Assembly (NCBI GenBank): GCA_030035585.1
Contig: CM057472.1
Location: 87,851,601 to 87,915,600 of the forward strand
From: Dugong dugon
Taxonomy: Eukaryota; Chordata; Mammalia; Sirenia; Dugongidae
Reading direction: 5' to 3'
DNA length: 64,000 nucleotides
In this document: in pieces, positions 32,705 to 43,264 of the stretch
How the letters are laid out: each line of letters opens with the position of its first letter
Numbering within the stretch: position 1 is the first letter of the stretch
Made by a program: the position numbers and the translations under genes
Notes under the pieces: generated by a model
Databases searched by the model: none
Seen by the model: the letters and a program-made list of their open reading frames with translations, nothing else
Told to the model about the DNA's origin: nothing

Positions 32705-33020
32705 TTACTTTATAGTTATAAACGTCACATAATTGTTGCTGAAAAAAATTCATGTACTCTGTTGTCTGCCAGAATGTACTGACTTTGAGAAAGATTGTTT
32801 TTAATGTTATTAATTACCATGAGTAAAACTGATCATATTTTAGTTTTTAAAAATAAATTTGACCTTATACTACATCCAGGAAGGAATTCCCCTCACCTTC
32901 CTTTACTGGCCAGATAAAAATATTTGGCAGAAATACTCTATTCAGCTTTTTACTATTGGCTATTTTCTGCTGTTTACAAATTAGAGGCCAAACTAAAGAA
33001 ATTGTCGAGGTTTGTTTAAA
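32705..33020. other. Unassigned AT-rich stretch
   Basis: I see no gene and no nameable repeat here. Confidence 0.4.
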
Positions 33021-33024
33021 TACC

Positions 33025-33185
33025 ATCTTAATTCATTCACTCATAAACAAAACAATTATCTTTTGAATACCCACTATGCACCATGGACTATGCTGGGTGC
33101 TGCTGATACAGTCATGAACAAGACAGATTCAGATTCATAAAGCTTCCTATACAGAAAGGCATCTAAATAATCTCATAATTTAATG
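33025..33185 (-). repeat. L2 LINE 3' fragment
   Basis: 'taattcattcactcataaac', 'tttgaatacccactatgcac', 'tatgctgggtgctgctgata' and 'agtcatgaacaagacagatt' are the L2 3' region on the minus strand. Confidence 0.75.
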
Positions 33186-33384
33186 TAATACTTAATATTT
33201 AATAAAGAATTCATAAATAACCATTTAACTGTAAGTACGAAAATACAGTGTATACTTTAAGTCTATAATTTGGGGACCTAGCCTACTTTGGGGACTGTGA
33301 GAGGACTGGGATATCAAAGAAGAGGTAAGTGTTTGTTAGGTGCTTTGATTTGTTCATGGAATAAAGACCGTGTATGGGAATTAG

Positions 33385-33570
33385 TTGGAAAATCATGAAC
33401 TGTGGGAGCTGGAAAAGACATTAGAGGCCATTGTATCTATCCTGCTTTCTCCCAGTTTAGAAATGAGGACACCAGAAAAGGTGACGTAGGTTACCCAAAG
33501 CCACAGTCAGCGAATGGAAGATGTGTGAGTGGACACAAACTCAGGCCTCCTTACTTCTAGGCCAGGAATG
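33385..33570 (-). repeat. Ancient SINE-like repeat (MIR-related)
   Basis: 'gggagctggaaaagacatta', 'gaggccattgtatctatcct', 'agaaatgaggacaccagaaa', 'ggttacccaaagccacagtc' and 'cctccttacttctaggccag' resemble the old mammalian SINE type with a 'gatgaggaaactgag' core. I cannot assign the subfamily. Confidence 0.5.
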
Positions 33571-33621
33571 GGAACATGTCCCCCCCACCCCCACCCAGAA
33601 CAAAACAAAACAAAAAAAAAC

Positions 33622-33821
33622 AACAGTTGCCATTGAGTCAATTCTGACTCATGGCAACTCCATGTGTGTCAGAGTAGAACTGTGCTCTGTAGAGTTTTGA
33701 ATGGCTGATTTTTTGGAAGTAGATTGCCAGGCCTTTCTTTCAAGGTGCTTCTGGGTGGACTCCAATCTCCAACCATTCAGTTAGCTGAATGCATTAACCA
33801 TATGTGCCACCCAGGGACTGC
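33622..33821 (-). repeat. AfroSINE, long subtype
   Basis: Preceded by an (AAAAC)n end at 33600-33623. 'gttgccattgagtcaattct', 'gtgtcagagtagaactgtgc', 'agattgccaggcctttcttt' and the head complement 'catatgtgccacccagggac'. Confidence 0.95.
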
Positions 33822-33829
33822 CTCTCCCA

Positions 33830-34550
33830 GACACAAGTGAAGTTACCAACCTCAAAGACGGAGGCAGGACTGTGGTGCAAAGCTTGGGCACAGTGAAGTG
33901 AGTCAGGTCAGAGGGTGGAAAGAGCAAAGAGGACAGAAAGAGCAGGAGGCCCAGTGGAAGAAGAGTCTATGGACTATGTCATCCCTTACACCCTATTCTA
34001 GTCTCTCAGCTGTTTTCCTTTTTCTGCCTCGATTCTGAAAGAGCTGCTATAACTGGTATGCAAAACAGTAAAAGCAGTGCCATGATCCCTGCCCCTGTTT
34101 TGCAGGGAAAGAATGACTAAGGGCCTTGAGCAGTTGTCTTGTTGCCATGCATGCCAGTCGAATGGCAAGAGAGAGAACTTGATGTTTGTAAGAAAGTCTC
34201 TTTCCTGGGATAACTTGACCCTGCGTGTGAGTGGTGGTGAGGGGCAGTTGTCAGCATTGTCCTAGGCACAATGTGTGTGAACTTCAGTGTGGGTACCACG
34301 TGCTAGAGGGACCTTGCTATGCCCCAAAGCAAGACCAGATACAAACCGGACAGGCAGAAAAGTAATGGGAAAAAAAAAATCTTCCTTTGCTTTCACCTTC
34401 TCAATTTTATTCATATCTTGGCTTAGACAACAGTATCGTGTTACTGGGCCTTTAAAACTTTGGTTGAAAAAGTGTAGCTGAAGAATAAGAACCTCATATA
34501 TTTATTTTAAAATAATGACAATGTAGATGTTTCAGAACGTCTATTTTTTC
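33830..34550. other. Unassigned stretch
   Basis: No gene or nameable repeat. Small frames at 34117-34299 (minus) and 34287-34481 (plus) do not resemble known proteins. Confidence 0.45.
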
Positions 34551-34554
34551 TAGT

Positions 34555-34715
34555 CCTGCACAGCCATTGTTTCATTTGATGTTAGGGATACAAAGACTGT
34601 TTAGAATAGGTAATATTATTTGTACTTTATAGACTAAGAAAATGAGTTCACAGAGAGACCGAATGACTTGTTCAGAGATACTGGTTAATAATTATAGGTT
34701 TTCCCCCAATACTTC
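34555..34715 (-). repeat. MIR
   Basis: 'ggtaatattatttgtacttt', 'atagactaagaaaatgagtt', 'cacagagagaccgaatgact' and 'tgttcagagatactggttaa' are the antisense MIR core. Confidence 0.65.
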
Positions 34716-34719
34716 ACAC

Positions 34720-35140
34720 TAAAGGGAAGCTTTAAGAATAGAAGTTGGTTAAAGGTAAAAAGAAATCCAGAAGAACTCTTTTGGAAATAAAAGACAGCTA
34801 GGTTTTGAGTTTCTCTAGGAAAGGCAGAGGACAATGGATTTAAACTAGGGACTCACATTGTGATTAAATTTTGAAAGAAAAGCACTGAGATTTAAACACG
34901 TATGAAGGACTTAAGAGAGCGAAGAAGTAGAAAGACAATATAAGGCAAGAACAAAGGGTGGAGATAGAGCAAAGCTATGAGACGCGTGCCTGGTTTGTTT
35001 AGGCTTTTAAAACTGTCTGAGTTCACCATCTTCCCAAGCTTACACTCTCAAGAGGGATGAAAGAAAGGATTCTGCTTGTGTTAGTTTGTTTTCTTCTCTG
35101 ACGTATCTGTCGTGGCAAACACGTGCATGTACTGATGCGT
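34720..35140. other. Unassigned stretch
   Basis: No recognisable gene or repeat. Confidence 0.4.
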
Positions 35141-35141
35141 G

Positions 35142-35145
<4 letters not shown>

Positions 35146-35190
<45 letters not shown>
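35146..35190. repeat. (CA)n microsatellite, 45 bp
   Basis: An uninterrupted CA run. The plus frame 35139-35411 begins in it with a His-Thr repeat and is an artefact of the microsatellite. Confidence 0.98.
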
Positions 35191-35193
<3 letters not shown>

Positions 35194-36885
35194 GGAGAAG
35201 CAGAGAGAAGTCGGTAGGTGGTGGAGAGAGATGGGGCAGAATCAGTGCATCAGGAGGTCTAAATCTATGTGATGATCAAGTTCATAGCAATTTCCCCAGG
35301 AGACTGTATCATATTCCAGAGAACAGGAGTGCGGCAGAAGGTTGCCATAGCAACAAAAGGCCTGAAATATGGACTCTGACTAGAAACAGGCCAGGGAAAC
35401 AGCCTAACTAGGATTTATGGCACATTATAGTGTGAAAAGCAGAAGAAAATTACTGTAAAGCCAGAAATTATAGCACAACAAAACATACAAACTCCCAAAT
35501 CCATCTTCCTAATTAAAACAGCATACTCAGGGGTAGAGCACATGGTAAGGCTGTTAACATAAATGGGGATGTGCTATCAATGTTTCATTCTAAAGTTTAT
35601 TGTCCTTAAGACCAACCGTGTGTGTATTTGGAGAGTGAGAGGGTGGGTAAGATAGGCAAGAGAAGGATGAAATCAAGAATCATGGGCAGTTGGACTCATT
35701 TTTCATAGAGGGGATTCTCATCAACCTCATTTTTGATAACATAAGATTTCTTTAGATATTAGTCTCTGGTCCCATAGGAGATTTCCAGAAGATGCTCAGT
35801 CTCCTGTGTATGTAAATAAGCCATCACTTCTCAGGCGTGAAGTTCAGGAGAGTGATATCATACTCAATCCCATGTCAACATGCCAGGAGGGGCAAAGACA
35901 AAAGGAGGACTAATCAATGGAGTTTATTGTTGAGAAAACAGGAGCTTGGACTTTCTGACCCAAAACAACAACCCAAATATCTCAATATCTATGGCATGAT
36001 TAATCAAAGTAACTAAGAGAAGTTGTTAGATTAACTGCCTAAGAAGATTTCACTTTCTGAATTACTTGTTGAGAGAAAATAACCAATATTCCGTATCTAA
36101 AAAAGTTTTGCTCAGTTGGTCAAATGTTTTTATTTATTGTAGATAGAAGGAAATTTAGTCAGACTCCACTTTGGTAAATTGCAGATTTAATGATGCAGAG
36201 CAAGAAGGCAAAGACCAAAAGTCATCATTCAAGAGATAAGTGACTATTTACATACCACACCATTTACAATAGTCAAGGGAAATCCAAAGACACAAGTTCA
36301 CCATAATTCAGATTCATTTTAATGTAAAATATAATGCAGAACAGGTCCCAGAGGCACAGGAAGGGCCATTCTAGGGTCTTATGGCTATTGAGTGGAAGAG
36401 GCTCAAGAACTTTGTCTCTAAGGTTCTAAGTAGATCTACCTAGGAATTGAAGACCACAGTCAAGGAAAAGTGAGAAAGAATAAGGAAGATGTTGGCCAGA
36501 CCTAAAGAGCACCCAGCAAGGGAATTATAACAAGCTATAAACAGGTGACTCTTGGCCAAATTCAATCTACAGATGTATTCTCTCTGACCAGCACATGTCT
36601 GCTTTTTTTACTGAGTATTTTACAATAGAGAGAGAAGAGTTAACTCGATAGTTTGCTACAGTCCCAACCTTTACTTCATGTCTTAGGTAGTTAACAGCCT
36701 GCCTCTAAGCATTTGAGTTTGCAACCCTGGAAAGCCCACCCAGAAATTCACACTTTATGTGGAAACCTTTGTCTTCTTGTAATTATTTAGAACAAACAAA
36801 CTCTTAATCTTCTGAATTCTAGCCCAGAACTTTACTTCTCAATCTGGAATCCTGTCAGGGAGAATGAGAAAGCTATTATTCCACA
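35191..36885. other. Unassigned stretch
   Basis: No gene and no repeat I can name. It may hold decayed DNA transposon or L1 sequence, for example around 36560-36620, but I cannot support a family. Confidence 0.45.
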
Positions 36886-36889
36886 GTAG

Positions 36890-37070
36890 TTAATTATTCA
36901 TCATTTATCCAATCAGCCATTCAGCAAGTATTTATTGAACACCTACTACATTTTAGTAAATGCTGGGAATATTCCCACGAACATGATCCACGCAGTCCTT
37001 GTCCATTTGGGGAAGATAGCAATTAAACAAAGACACAAATGATTAATTAATAAAGACATTAAGTAAACAA
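36890..37070 (-). repeat. L2 LINE 3' fragment
   Basis: 'gccattcagcaagtatttat', 'tgaacacctactacatttta', 'tgctgggaatattcccacga' and 'atagcaattaaacaaagaca' in antisense L2 order. Confidence 0.7.
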
Positions 37071-37089
37071 AAGTGCAGAATGTTTTGAA

Positions 37090-37897
37090 AATTATAGTCT
37101 TCACTTAACTCCATCTATATTTCCCTATAACCATAGTTGCGAAAATAGCCCCACTTGACATTCTTCCAGGATTATGATTCCTATAAAGCCCCCAGTTTTG
37201 TAGCTTATGTCAATGTTATACTCAATGTCATCACAGTCAGTGATTTTTTTAAGACAGGGCATGGAGAGCAGTTAGGACATTTCTAATTAAATATCTATAT
37301 CTGTGTATTTTCTTATTATTTACTTCTTTGTCCTAAAGTTGCAGTTTAGGAAAGAGTTATTATTGAGGATTCTTAGTAGTTGTGGTGAGGTGACGCAGAT
37401 CTGTCTGCAGCAAAGTAAATGCAGGCAGTGAATATGGTTAAGCTATATATGAGTAAAGCATTATTTATGCTTTATTTATAAGTATTTGCTATTGATAACA
37501 GCTCCCCAGAGCAAGATTTGCCAGTGTTGCTCAGCGTATGGGACTTTTGTTGTAGATTAATAATGCCATGATATTTTCTTTAATGAAAGTGGAAATGATT
37601 GCTTTATTTTAACAAAGGGACCTCTATGTTCCCCCTGAGTTTGAGCCTTGAATGTAGACGATCAAGGATGCTGTATCACAGCTGTCTTTGTGCTGATAAT
37701 GACTCTCCGTGGGCCTTCATAATTTCTGCCTGTAAGCCATTGTTTCCTCTCAGGAGGCATTGAGAGAATTTATAGGGAGATTCTTCAATCCAAGCACAAA
37801 ATAGTTTTTTTATTTTTATTTTTTTTGTCTGCCCACATGTGGTTGTTTGACTTTCTGTCTCCCATTTTCCTCATTTCCTTTACTTTCCCGCCTGTCT
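37090..37897. other. Unassigned; 37610-37800 looks repeat-free
   Basis: No gene. The part 37610-37800 ('tgtatcacagctgtctttgt', 'gtgggccttcataatttctg') is less AT-rich than its surroundings and without repeat signature. It could be a conserved element, but this is only an impression. Confidence 0.3.
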
Positions 37898-37910
37898 TTC
37901 TTCTTACTGT

Positions 37911-38110
37911 AAACCAAAAAACAAACAAAAACCAAACCCATTGCCCTCAAGTAAATTCCGACTCATAAGATAGACTAGAACTGCCCCATAGGGTTTCCAA
38001 GGCTATAATCTTTGCAGAAGCCGAGTGCCACATCTTTCTCATGAGGAGAGGCTAGTGGGTTCAAACCAACAACCTTTTCGGTTAGCAGCCGAGCACTTAA
38101 CCACTGTTGC
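37911..38110 (-). repeat. AfroSINE, intermediate subtype, with perfect 13-bp TSD
   Basis: (A)nC-rich end, then 'ccattgccctcaagtaaatt', 'gccacatctttctcatgagg', 'ccttttcggttagcagccga' and 'gcacttaaccactgttg'. It is flanked by identical TTCTTCTTACTGT at 37898-37910 and 38111-38123, so it is one of the younger copies here. Confidence 0.97.
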
Positions 38111-38199
38111 TTCTTCTTACTGTGGTGGCCACATAATAAACACCCAGTATTAGGTATTAGTAGATACTGTTACTACATGCTGTCCCCTCTGTCTGTTGA

Positions 38200-38402
38200 A
38201 GTTTGTTGCCCTCAAGTCAGTTCTGACCCATGGCAACCACATGTGTGTCAGAACTGTGCTCCAGAAGGCTTTTAGTGGCTGTGACCTTTGAGAAGTAGAT
38301 CTCCAGGCCTATCTTCTGAGGCACCCAAGGTGGGATGGAACCACCAACCTTTCTGCTAGTAGTGAAGCACTTCACCCTTTGTGTGCACCCAGGGACTTCC
38401 TC
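38200..38402 (-). repeat. AfroSINE, long subtype
   Basis: 'gttgccctcaagtcagttct', 'gacccatggcaaccacatgt', 'agatctccaggcctatcttc' and the head complement 'tttgtgtgcacccagggact'. Confidence 0.92.
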
Positions 38403-38489
38403 CTTTCTCTTCCCCACTCCCTTTTATAAAATAACATTTATTGCACTTCCTATGCCCTCACATTCTTATTTGTTTCCAGAGTAAGCATA

Positions 38490-38712
38490 GAAATGTTAGA
38501 GGCAGTAAAGAGTAATGATAAACAAACAGCAGATTGTGTAGTTTCAAATCCTGGAGTTGCTGCTTTCTAGCTGTGACCTGGACAAGTTATTCAATTTTCT
38601 ACGTCCCAGAGAGTGTCTGTAAAGATTAAGAAAGTGTGGAAATAGGTGTATCTCACTCAGAACAGTGTCCAGCCCTTAGTGAGTGGAGCATTAAGAAATA
38701 GCTATTATTATT
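38490..38712 (+). repeat. MIR
   Basis: 'agtttcaaatcctggagttg', 'ctgctttctagctgtgacct', 'tctgtaaagattaagaaagt' and 'agtgtccagcccttagtgag' in sense order. Its 3' end is interrupted by the following LINE segment. Confidence 0.8.
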
Positions 38713-39027
38713 TGTTTTTTAAATTTCTTTTGTTGTTGTTGAGAATATGCATAGCAAAACATACACCAATTCAACCATTTCCACGTGTACCATTTAGTGA
38801 CATTGATTGCATTCTTCGGGTTGTGCAGCCATTCTCACCCTCCTTTTCTGAGTTGTCCCTCCCTCATTAACATAAACTCACTGCCCCCTAAGGTTCGCAT
38901 CTAATCTTTCAAGTTGCTGTTATCAGTTTGATCCCATAGAGATAGTTCTTAAAAGAGCATGCTCAAAGCGGACACTTTTTACTAGTTAAGCTAAACTGTT
39001 GTTTGGTTTTAAGAAGCTTTCAGGGGA
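38713..39027 (-). mobile_element. LINE 3' segment, family A, short copy
   Basis: This aligns by eye with 2752-3060: 'gcatagcaaaacatacacca', 'ccatttagtgacattgattg', 'ctttcaagttgctgttatca' and 'taagctaaactgttgtttgg'. It is flanked by TATTATTATT at 38703-38712 and 39028-39037, so it is a 5'-truncated insertion of about 315 bp in a MIR end. Confidence 0.75.
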
Positions 39028-39039
39028 TATTATTATTGC

Positions 39040-39175
39040 AAGTATACATGATTTAATCCCCACATCCTTTTTATGGGTTGGAGGGAAATCATATCTCAGA
39101 GAGTTTAACCTGGCTTTACCTGATTTTTGCTTAATCAGAAATAGAACTCAAGATTCGTGGCTAGTAAGGTGAAAT
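39040..39175 (-). repeat. MIR-like fragment
   Basis: 'ttaatccccacatccttttt', 'tcatatctcagagagtttaa' and 'cagaaatagaactcaagatt' suggest an antisense MIR core. Diverged. Confidence 0.45.
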
Positions 39176-39179
39176 TAAA

Positions 39180-40430
39180 CCAGGCTTTATTAATTTATTA
39201 ATTAAGCACACACGGCAGTAGTGAAATCATGTTTTTTATCAGTACCCTTCCGGAAGCTCGATCTGGAAGCTGCTGGAATGGGAACTACAATTGATGCAGT
39301 ATTGTGTGCCCAGTGCACGAGAAGTGGCCACAGATGTTTACTGAGCCTCACTGAACACTGTTTCTCTTTGGACATGATCCAGTTTAGCCTATTCAAAGAA
39401 TTAGTGCTAATGTCCTCCTGTTCCTCAAGATCAATCTCGTCCAATTCTAGACTAATATCCCTCACTCTGTCCTATTGATGCTTCAGTGCCCAAGGTAAGT
39501 TTTCTAGGACTTGGCTAAACTAACTGATTTCTTATGTAACTTGAGGGTTAAAATCACTGTAGTTAGTCTGGATAACAGCATAGTTTGAGAGATTTCTGTT
39601 TGCAATTTATTTAACATTCTCATTGCTCTGTGAATTTAAAGTCTGATGAAATCATTAAAAAAAAAAAAAAAAGGAAGTAATGTTTAATATGTTTGATTAT
39701 TCTCCTGTATCTATTGTTTGTACCTAACCTAAAGCATTAGCGATCACCCAATTATGTATTTTTTTAAAAAAAGAATTTTTAGTAGTAGGTTCATCAAGAA
39801 CAGTTGAAAATGTTTTTATCAAAAACGCCCTAAATACAGTCATAGAAACCTGTTTTTGTTCTCCTTTTCACCCCAGTCCTTCTTTCTCTGACTTCTCCTC
39901 TGTCTCCCAGGCCTTCGACCTCCTTTTCATTTTCTTCATCCCGAGCATGTCTCTCTTCCCCCGCTTATTCTTCCTCCCTGACTTCTGCCCCCTCACACAC
40001 CTTTGCTTCATCTTTTTTTTTTTTTCCTGTTTCTGGAAACTCCTGTCTTTTCCATTAGCTACATTCTAAATAACAACTTTCTTAGATTCAATGCGTCTAG
40101 TCCTGAGAACATCATTAAAGCTAAGTAAATTCACCTTTTTTGGTTCTTTTATTAAGAAGCACCTCACCTCACCCCCTGTTAGATTCGCTATCAGCAATCT
40201 CTTCTGTCTCTAGAAGGAAAATTCTGCAAAACCTTCCAACCAAGTGATTAGATTATATTATATCTAAACTGGGGCCTTCTCATCTGAATCTGAGTAGGAG
40301 TATAGATTGTTAACACCTTTGACTGAGTGAACTGTTTGCAGTCTTCTCAAAGTTAATTAACATAGAAATACTTGCTAAGAGAAGGTAACACGTTTTTCTA
40401 TTAACATCAACAGGAGCTGGGCACTCCAGA
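39180..40430. other. Unassigned; overlapping frames at 39202-39478
   Basis: No known gene. Between 39202 and 39478 both strands are open for about 85 codons. The minus frame begins with an acidic stretch (MRDISLELDEIDLEEQED). The plus frame ends just before CCCAAGGTAAGT, a donor-like sequence at 39488-39499. I recognise no domain in either and do not call a gene. An A16 run lies at 39657-39672 and a T15 run near 40011-40025. Confidence 0.35.
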
Positions 40431-40445
40431 CTCTCTCTCTCTATA

Positions 40446-40478
<33 letters not shown>

Positions 40479-40482
40479 ATGT
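40431..40482. repeat. Compound microsatellite (CT)6(AT)6(GTAT)6
   Basis: Three adjacent simple repeats without interruption: CT dinucleotides, then AT dinucleotides, then GTAT tetranucleotides ending at 'gtatatgtg'. They give a repetitive start to a chance plus frame at 40453. Confidence 0.97.
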
Positions 40483-40790
40483 GTTTTAAAATCCCCTCAA
40501 TATTTTTCCTGGAGGAAATGTGAAGTAAAAAATGAAATGTCTAATGACAATATCAATGCTGTGAGCTGGCGCTTATTCGCCCCCCCATCTCCTCTTTGTG
40601 GGCTCTATATTTTACCAGCCCCGGTTCTTCTAACTTATATATTATCATGGCCCATTTGCAGTTTTAGTCATTTTGGAATCAGAAGGGTCTTGTGTGAAGC
40701 ATAGAGATTTTCCATCCTGTTGTGTTAGTTTCAATCACAGAACTTCTTGCTTCCCACCCCCTTGTGGTCTTGTCTTTGGGTAAAGAGGGA

Positions 40791-41450
40791 TGTTGTTGTT
40801 GTTAGGTGCCACCAAGTCAGTTCTGACTCAGTGATGTTACCAGGTGGAAACCCCAAGTTTTGCTCGGCATGAGTCTTATTGGCCAGGAGGTAGGAGAGTG
40901 CAAAGATGCCTTTATCTCGTTGCGCAAGGAAGGAAGCAGTTGGGGTTTTTGCTGCCAAGACTGCTTCCAGAGGATGAGGAAATAAAGTTATTTTTTTAAG
41001 GGCTTTACAAGTAGGGAGTTCATACAAGTTACACCAGCGATATTCTTAATCATACTACCCAAGTGCCAGGAGGAACTGCAATTCTGATGCAGATTTCCAG
41101 GCCTGCCAATCAATGGAACTGGAAATGGCGAGACCGGCCAAGCAAGCTGCAGTGGAATTTTCTGCAGCCTCTGTATTAGTGACCCATGCACAACAGAACG
41201 AGACACTTCCTGGTCACGATCATTGCTATGTTTGAGCCCATTGTTGTAGGCACTGTGTCAATCCATCTCAGTGAGGGTCTTCCTCTTTTTCAGTGACCCT
41301 CTACCAAGCATGATGTCCTTCTCCAGGGACTGGTCCCTCCTGATAGCATGTCCAAAGCACGTGAGACGAAGTCTCACCATCCTTGCTTCTAAGGAGCATC
41401 GTGGCTATACTTCTTCCAAGATAGATTTGTTCGTTCTTCTGGCAAATAGA
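40791..41450 (-). mobile_element. RTE-type LINE 3' end, interrupted
   Basis: The left piece 40791-40834 is the RTE/AfroSINE tail ('gttgttgttgttaggtgcca', 'agtcagttctgactc'). The right piece 41178-41450 continues as RTE sequence: 'atgcacaacagaacgagaca', 'tcaatccatctcagtgaggg', 'tgatgtccttctccagggac' and 'tcttccaagatagatttgtt'. The right piece is antisense to the extreme 3' coding and untranslated region of an elephant RTE LINE as I remember it. The two pieces are separated by a 343-bp insert. Confidence 0.75.
40835..41177. mobile_element. 343-bp insert in RTE tail, possible solo LTR
   Basis: It is bounded by AGTGA at 40830-40834 and 41178-41182. The sequence starts TGTTACCAGGTGG and contains AATAAA at about 40981-40986 followed by 'gttatttttttaag'. 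It is less AT-rich than its surroundings. The size and 5-bp duplication suggest an LTR on the plus strand. The end ('cctctgtatt') does not give the canonical CA, so identity is uncertain. Minus frames at 40731-41027 and 40988-41206 cross it and are not supported as genes. Confidence 0.45.
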
Positions 41451-41454
41451 TTAT

Positions 41455-42005
41455 TTACATATTTTCCATTTATTTTAGCTCTACAAAATGACTGTTTTTA
41501 TATTTTCTTTAGATTTCCTCTAAGACCAGCTTAAAGTTCTTTCTGCTTCCACTTTTTATCTCACTGTTACAATTGAAATTACTGAAGAAAGTGTGTCTTT
41601 AATGTATTTTGTCTAAAATAATTGTCATAATTCTTTCTTATTACTGTAAAATATAATGCTTATTTGAAACACACACACACACGCACATTCCCACTCACAC
41701 ACACACTCAGACGTACACTTGCCCTAAATCAAGCATACCTGTTGATTTATTTCATCTTCTTGTTAATTAGACCCTCCAGCCTTCTAATGTTTCTTTTGTT
41801 TTAACATAATTTGGTGAGTTCTTTCTGGCACCAAAGTTCTCCAAACTCCATGCAGAACTCAGTCAGTAATATATTAATTGTTGGGGCTTTTAAAATGTGT
41901 TTGTTTAAAATGTAGTTGGTTGATTAATCTATACCATAAACCATTCCCAAAACATCTGGGTGCAACCGAGGAACTCAATAAAATAATAGATTTGTTTAGA
42001 GCTAC
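41455..42005. other. Unassigned stretch with imperfect CA tract
   Basis: No gene. An imperfect CA-rich tract lies at about 41669-41716 (acacacacac, acgcacattcc, cactcacacac). Confidence 0.5.
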
Positions 42006-42016
42006 TAGAAAGCTTA

Positions 42017-42227
42017 GGAGTTCCTGGATGGCACAAACAGTTAAGTGCTCTTCTAGTAGCTGAAATGTTCTTGCTTCAAACTCACTCAGAGGTACCTCGG
42101 AAGACAGGCCTGGCAATCTGCTATTGAAAGGCCACAGCCTTAAAAACCGTATGAAACAATTCTACTCTGCATATCACATGGGGGTCACCGTGAATTGGAA
42201 TCCACTCGAAGACAACTAACAACAACC
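42017..42227 (+). repeat. AfroSINE, long subtype, with 10-bp TSD
   Basis: 'ggagttcctggatggcacaa', 'ctcggaagacaggcctggca', 'accgtgaattggaatccact' and end 'gacaactaacaacaacc'. It is flanked by AGAAAGCTTA at 42007-42016 and 42228-42237. Confidence 0.95.
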
Positions 42228-42289
42228 AGAAAGCTTAAAGCTTGATCTTTTCCAGGAATGGCAAAATATTAAAGGGACAGTGCGGGGTA

Positions 42290-42430
42290 TTTCAAGTTGT
42301 AGGCTTCTGGTTTGGGTTCTCACCTCACCTGCTATATGATCTTTGGCAAATTTCTTAACCTTTCTGAACCTCACCTTTGTCACTTGTAAAATGGAGGGTA
42401 AATAGCCCTTACGTCCTAGCTAAGAACCAG
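42290..42430 (+). repeat. MIR
   Basis: 'gatctttggcaaatttctta', 'acctttctgaacctcacctt' and 'tgtaaaatggagggtaaata' in sense MIR order. Confidence 0.75.
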
Positions 42431-42468
42431 TAGGTTCTTTATTCATTGTCCAGTAGGAGGAGCAATTT

Positions 42469-42942
42469 ATTAGTTTCCTAGAACTGTTGGAACAAAGTAT
42501 CACAAACTTTGTGGCTTAAAACAACAGAGATTTACTTTCTCGCAGTTCTAAATGCCAAAAGTCCAAGATCTGAAATCAAGATGTCGACGGGACTGGTTCC
42601 TTCCAGATATTCTTAGAGAGACTTTGTCCATGCCTCTCCTAGCTCCTGGTGGCTGCTGCCAATCCTTAGTGTCCTTCGGCTTATAGATGCATCTCTTCAA
42701 TCTCTGCCTCTGTATTCCCATCGCCTTCTCCTCCATGTCTCTGTCAATTCTTTCTCTGCCTTTTCTCTGATAAGGACACTCACTTGTCATTGGATTTAGG
42801 GTTCACCTGGATAACCCAGGATGATCTATTGTTGAAATCCTTAAATAATTACACCTTTAATGACCCTATTTCCAAGTAAGTTCACAATCACTGGTTCTGA
42901 TTGGACAGATCTTTTAGGGGCCATCATTCAACCCACTACATA
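42469..42942 (-). mobile_element. MLT1-type MaLR solo LTR
   Basis: A nearly complete antisense LTR: 'tagtttcctagaactgttgg', 'gtggcttaaaacaacagaga', 'ccaagatctgaaatcaagat', 'gataaggacactcacttgtc', 'atgaccctatttccaagtaa' and 'ggccatcattcaacccacta'. No internal sequence is attached. Confidence 0.85.
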
Positions 42943-42954
42943 TACAATTCAAGA

Positions 42955-43060
42955 TGCTCATCCATTAATTTATTCACTCATTCATTCACTTACTCATTTA
43001 TCAACCTTTGTTGAGTTCCAGCCATTATCCTAGGTGACGGTAATACTTTTTTATGCTTTA
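42955..43060 (-). repeat. L2 LINE 3' fragment
   Basis: 'tcattcattcacttactcat', 'ctttgttgagttccagccat', 'tatcctaggtgacggtaata' match antisense L2. Confidence 0.6.
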
Positions 43061-43094
43061 AAGAATTCCACAGCTTCACTACATTCTTTCATGT

Positions 43095-43262
43095 ATTATC
43101 CATTTTGAGCTTTCATGGTACATTTTACAGAGATCTGGAAGAAGAGGATAGAGGCAGGATAGGACTCATATTGATCATAATTATGTGAATTTAGTCAGGC
43201 CACTCAGATAGTAAGTGGCACAGTCTACTGACCCTAGAGTCCATTCTCTTTCCGTTACACTC
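43095..43262 (-). repeat. MIR
   Basis: 'gtacattttacagagatctg', 'tttagtcaggccactcagat', 'agtaagtggcacagtctact' and 'ccattctctttccgttacac' in antisense MIR order. Confidence 0.65.
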
Positions 43263-43264
43263 TT

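Noticed and set aside
35139-35411. 90-codon frame starting with a His-Thr repeat
   Set aside because: The start is translated (CA)n microsatellite.
39484-39499. AAGGTAAGT as proof of an exon
   Set aside because: A single consensus donor is expected many times by chance in 64 kb; without an acceptor, frame conservation or transcripts it is not a gene call.
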